A stretch of DNA of 35,067 nucleotides from Welwitschia mirabilis (Eukaryota > Gnetophyta > Gnetopsida > Welwitschiales). The stretch spans positions 50,820,571 through 50,855,637 of the forward strand of contig JBOZIK010000001.1 of assembly GCA_051453625.1 (NCBI GenBank), given 5' to 3'. A model generated the notes under the pieces. That model was not told where the DNA came from. It saw only the letters and a program-made list of their open reading frames with translations, and searched no databases. Shown in pieces: positions 31,991 to 35,067 of this stretch (positions are counted from its first letter, which is position 1; each line of letters starts with the position of its first letter). The position numbers were made by a program, and so were the translations under genes.

Positions 31991-32278
31991 TACTCTTAAC
32001 AAAACATCATACTTATTTATAAGTTATTTCACTAAATAGTGATGTCTTTTCAAGTACTATATAAACCATATTATGCCACATCAAATACATGCAATCTAGT
32101 TGCATATTTAATAAATTTTTAAATTCCATTAGTTTGAAATCATTAATAAAATATTTACATTTATATTTTTAATCTTTACACTTTTTTGGATCTCTATTAC
32201 ATAATTTGTGAAAACATTCCCTTCACTCTGTTTCACTTTTGTAAATAAGAATTAATAAGTTCCCATACTTTATTAGTA
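31975..32278 (+). repeat. Copia-associated direct repeat D2
   Basis: Second copy of D1, directly downstream of the integrase remnant. It has an extra stretch near 32215-32250 compared with D1. Confidence 0.65.
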
Positions 32279-34780
32279 GGTTACCTTCTGAGTAATCATT
32301 CTTAAATTAAAGGAATAGATTATCCTTAATACGTTAATTTCCTTAGTGCATTATTTAAAATCCATTCTATTTTAACTTAAATTAAACATTGTTTCTATGA
32401 TTTAAACTTTTATGAGTTATAAAACTTTCTTATATTTTGAAGATAAAATGACAATTAGGTTAAATATGCTATAATAAGATGAGGTAAGTTGTTTCATTTA
32501 GGACTACTATATATACCTTGAATCTGTAGCATAACCTTCATGGATTAGATATTATAACAAATGTTAAGACATAACACTAAGCCATTATTATGTTGATGTA
32601 AGGATGACCTCTTAATAAGGCTATTTTAGAAGTGATACTAAGTCTTATTCTTGTAAAGCTTCAGTAGATCAACCACAAGGACATATCCATATTTTCATGC
32701 ATAAAAGCTTACTTGTTCTTAATTTAATTTTTTTATCATTATTCTCCTACAACTCAATTCTAATTGATAATCTATTTGAAATTCCAAATCTAGTGCTAAT
32801 TTAATCTAATGTGGAGGAATAATGGTTTATGCGTTAATACTAAAACCACAAAACCTCATGCTTGATGTAGACTTAAGATTACTTTAAATCCTTAAGTCTT
32901 ACTTCAATTCTAAAAGAAAGTTTTACCTTTCTAGAAAAAGTTAAACATCATAATATTTGTTTTGATACTCAAGTACATCATTACTCATATGAAATTAATT
33001 ATACTTCATCTTTAAACTATTACATTTTCATTTTATTATCAAACACATTGCCTATTTTTAAATAAAATATCATAGTATTTATCTTTAGAAATCCAACAGC
33101 CAAAAAACCTAGCATCTCAACCTCAAACTAAAGCTAAAGGCTTTAATTCTATGTCTATTCTTAATATTATTCTTTCAAATGATTTATTTGGATTTCTTTC
33201 ATCTAAAATTACTTCTTGAAATTTTTTAAACCATATCCATTAATACTTACAAAATTAAGTAGATTTTATAATTACGTTAATCTTGTGTACATCTATATGG
33301 GAATTAAAGCCATTCATAAACATTATTATGCTTTTTCACTTTTTGTATATGAACTTAAAGATCTAAAACATTTTAAGAAGGCCTTTATTTTATTTTCTTT
33401 CATGAACATCATGCTATGTTAGTAGCAAGGTAGTGCTCTTTGGATTTTATTTCTCTTTTATAATAATATCAAAGTATTCATATTTTTTAGATCTTTTAAA
33501 TTTACCATTAAATGTTTTTTTAATTTAAATGCAACAATGTTTCTAAAATTAGTTGTACTTAATGAAAAGAGAATGTTGTTTCCATTTTTGATATATGAAC
33601 ATCTAGTAGTTAGTTAATATGCATCTTAACAATAGGAAATATATACCTTTTCTATGAGTAGGTGGTAAACATTATTACAAAAAAATCGTCTAGTCCAATT
33701 TGTCTAATTTAAGTCATTTATGTCATCACAAAAGTTACTTTTCACTATATTTTTATTTATTAGTGAAAATTTTATAAAATATTTTTGAAGGGTGAAAATT
33801 TGATAATGATTTGTTGCATCTTTATCTAAAGTAAAGTAACTGGTAATGATTTATTAAAGTTTTCTTTAAAGCAAAGCAATCATTTTAAAAACTAGGATGA
33901 CAATAAAAAAGTATCTAATTGAATTTAATGAATAAACAAGCTAATGATTTGGATAATGTCATGCATAAAAATTTCACAAATCTTGTTAATGAAGCAAACT
34001 AACTTTAAGCTATGGATAAAGATGGCTTCTAATTGGTTGTTTAAAGTGAAAAAGGGATGAGATCTATCATGATGTAATGGTTAATCTAATAAATCCTTGA
34101 TGATGGATTCAAAAAATCCTTTTAGTACTTTTGATTTTTTAGTGTGAGTAAACACTAGAGGACTCAAGTAGCATTCAAGTTGTTGTTAATATTGATAATG
34201 AAAAAGACATAAGTGTGAGGGCCTCCTTCCTTTCCATCCAATGAGGATTCTTTCTTGGAATATCTAGTGAATTTTAGATCACTTCTAGTGTGGAAGAATT
34301 TTTTTTTCTTTTTTAACCTTATTCATAATTAGAAGACTTCTTTTGATTTTATTTTCCTACAGAGACTGGAATTTAAGTTGCAAACTGCAAGCTTTAGTAT
34401 CTAAACAAACTCTGAGAGCATTAATCTAGTGGCCCTTTTTAAAGGTTTTCAGCCTCATTCTATGAGTTTTATTTAGTAGACTACTATGATGGATTATCTT
34501 CAATCAAGTGTATGAGCTCTATTTAATGCACTTTGTTTCATTTTAATATAAAGCCAATGCAACCTACATTAAAAAGGTCAAATACTCAAATCTTTAAATG
34601 TCCTACTAAACACATTGTAAGGACTTAGGCATAATCAAATCATTAGTTTGTGCTTTTAATGAGGAATACAATTACTTAAAATTTAGACTTAAACATCCCA
34701 AAATATATAAAAAAGATGATTAAACTAAATTAAAAACTAAAAATATTTAAAAAATTAAATGTTATTATTTGACGTAATTA
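32279..34780. other. AT-rich stretch with almost no recognisable content
   Basis: Only short AT-driven frames. One possible trace is NWLFKVKKG at 34031-34057 on the plus strand, resembling the start of copia reverse transcriptase (KWVFKVKK in relatives). The rest shows no motif I can support. Confidence 0.4.
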
Positions 34781-34783
34781 GCG

Positions 34784-34800
34784 TTACCTTTCTGTTATAG
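34784..34800 (+). promoter_or_regulatory. Candidate 3' splice site
   Basis: A pyrimidine-rich run ending CTTTCTGTTATAG, right where AT-rich DNA changes to much more GC-rich sequence. A good plant acceptor by pattern, unproven. Confidence 0.4.
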
Positions 34801-35067
34801 GAAATTGTTAGCATGGGAGATGTGACGATTGGGTGGGGTTGTTTTCCTTCGACTTAATAACCATCCATTCTCTGCAACACATTTTTCTAAGCTTTTTCCC
34901 AAGGGAAATCAGCTTTCGATGGGAAGGGTAGAGAGGGTTTTGCAAACAGAAGTTATTCCAAGAAGAAATGGATTCATAAGAGCCCTTACAACTGAATACT
35001 CTTATCTCAGATTGAAGATCACTCTTCACGTCTGGAAGAACATTCGTCCAGTCTGTTTATATGCATT
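34801..35067 (+). CDS. Possible exon running off the window edge
   Basis: Base composition rises abruptly at 34801. On the plus strand one frame is open from about 34826 to the window end (about 80 codons). It contains HPFSATHFSKLFPKGNQL, an ATG at 34918, and a basic stretch RVERVLQTEVIPRRNGF. If splicing occurs at 34800 in the other frame, only 18 codons follow before a stop at 34855, and the rest would be 3' untranslated. An opposite-strand frame (34808-35029) is also open, so strand is not settled. I do not recognise any of these proteins. It could be the next or last exon of the gene at the left edge, or a separate gene. Confidence 0.35.

Noticed and set aside
33216-33422. 68-codon plus-strand frame
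   Set aside because: Short, AT-rich composition, no motif, no second copy in the window.
34808-35029. 73-codon minus-strand frame at the right edge
   Set aside because: Not excluded, but the plus-strand frame is longer, runs off the edge, and fits the candidate acceptor at 34800; kept only as a remark.
1-35067. CRISPR arrays, bacterial operons, tRNA or rRNA genes, toxin or defence systems
   Set aside because: No regularly spaced repeats, no ribosome-binding-site/ORF organisation and no RNA-gene motifs; the content is a plant retrotransposon graveyard.

Overview
This is nuclear DNA from a seed plant: very AT-rich and packed with old, broken LTR retrotransposons. Every element recognised is a plant Ty3/gypsy (Athila-type) or Ty1/copia relative. 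Possible host exons lie only at the two edges (about 1-507 and from about 34801), where base composition rises sharply. If they belong to one gene, nearly all of the window would be one intron of about 34 kb. Introns that large are known in gymnosperms, but this is inference. There is no bacterial or viral gene set, CRISPR array, tRNA or rRNA. Nine runs of N interrupt the sequence.

Layout. 2-507: partial exon of an unrecognised protein, + strand. About 1600-2330: copia gag remnant, +. 2409-8175: copy A of a long direct repeat, an Athila-like unit on the minus strand with an acidic ORF, a primer-binding site (PBS) and an LTR. 8151-11858: polypurine tract (PPT), unidentified 3' ORF and 3' noncoding part of the same minus-strand element. 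11864-19627: a complete-ended but internally deleted Athila element (E1) on the + strand, with both LTRs, PBS, gag, protease, integrase tail, PPT and a perfect 5-bp target duplication GTGAA. 19730-25073: copy B of the long repeat. 25075-28400: Athila gag-protease-RT-RNase H remnant (E3), minus strand. About 29850-32280: copia remnants, +, including gag, pre-integrase and integrase. 32280-34700: AT-rich DNA with almost nothing recognisable. 34801-35067: possible exon.

How the pieces fit. Read on the minus strand from right to left, the gypsy cluster runs: E3 gag to RNase H, PPT, LTR-B, PBS, acidic ORF, [E1 inserted here], 3' noncoding, 3' ORF, PPT, LTR-A, PBS, acidic ORF. Each LTR has a PPT on one side and a PBS on the other, as expected for tandem elements sharing LTRs and not for independent insertions. 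E1 landed later, in opposite orientation. The cluster itself sits between copia remnants that resemble each other, so an older copia tract was probably invaded first.

All coding regions except the edge exons carry multiple stops and frameshifts. Substitutions between copies are largely C-to-T and G-to-A, as expected of ancient methylated repeats. The least explained material is the acidic 5' ORF and the 3' ORF of the minus-strand family, for which I recognise no protein family.
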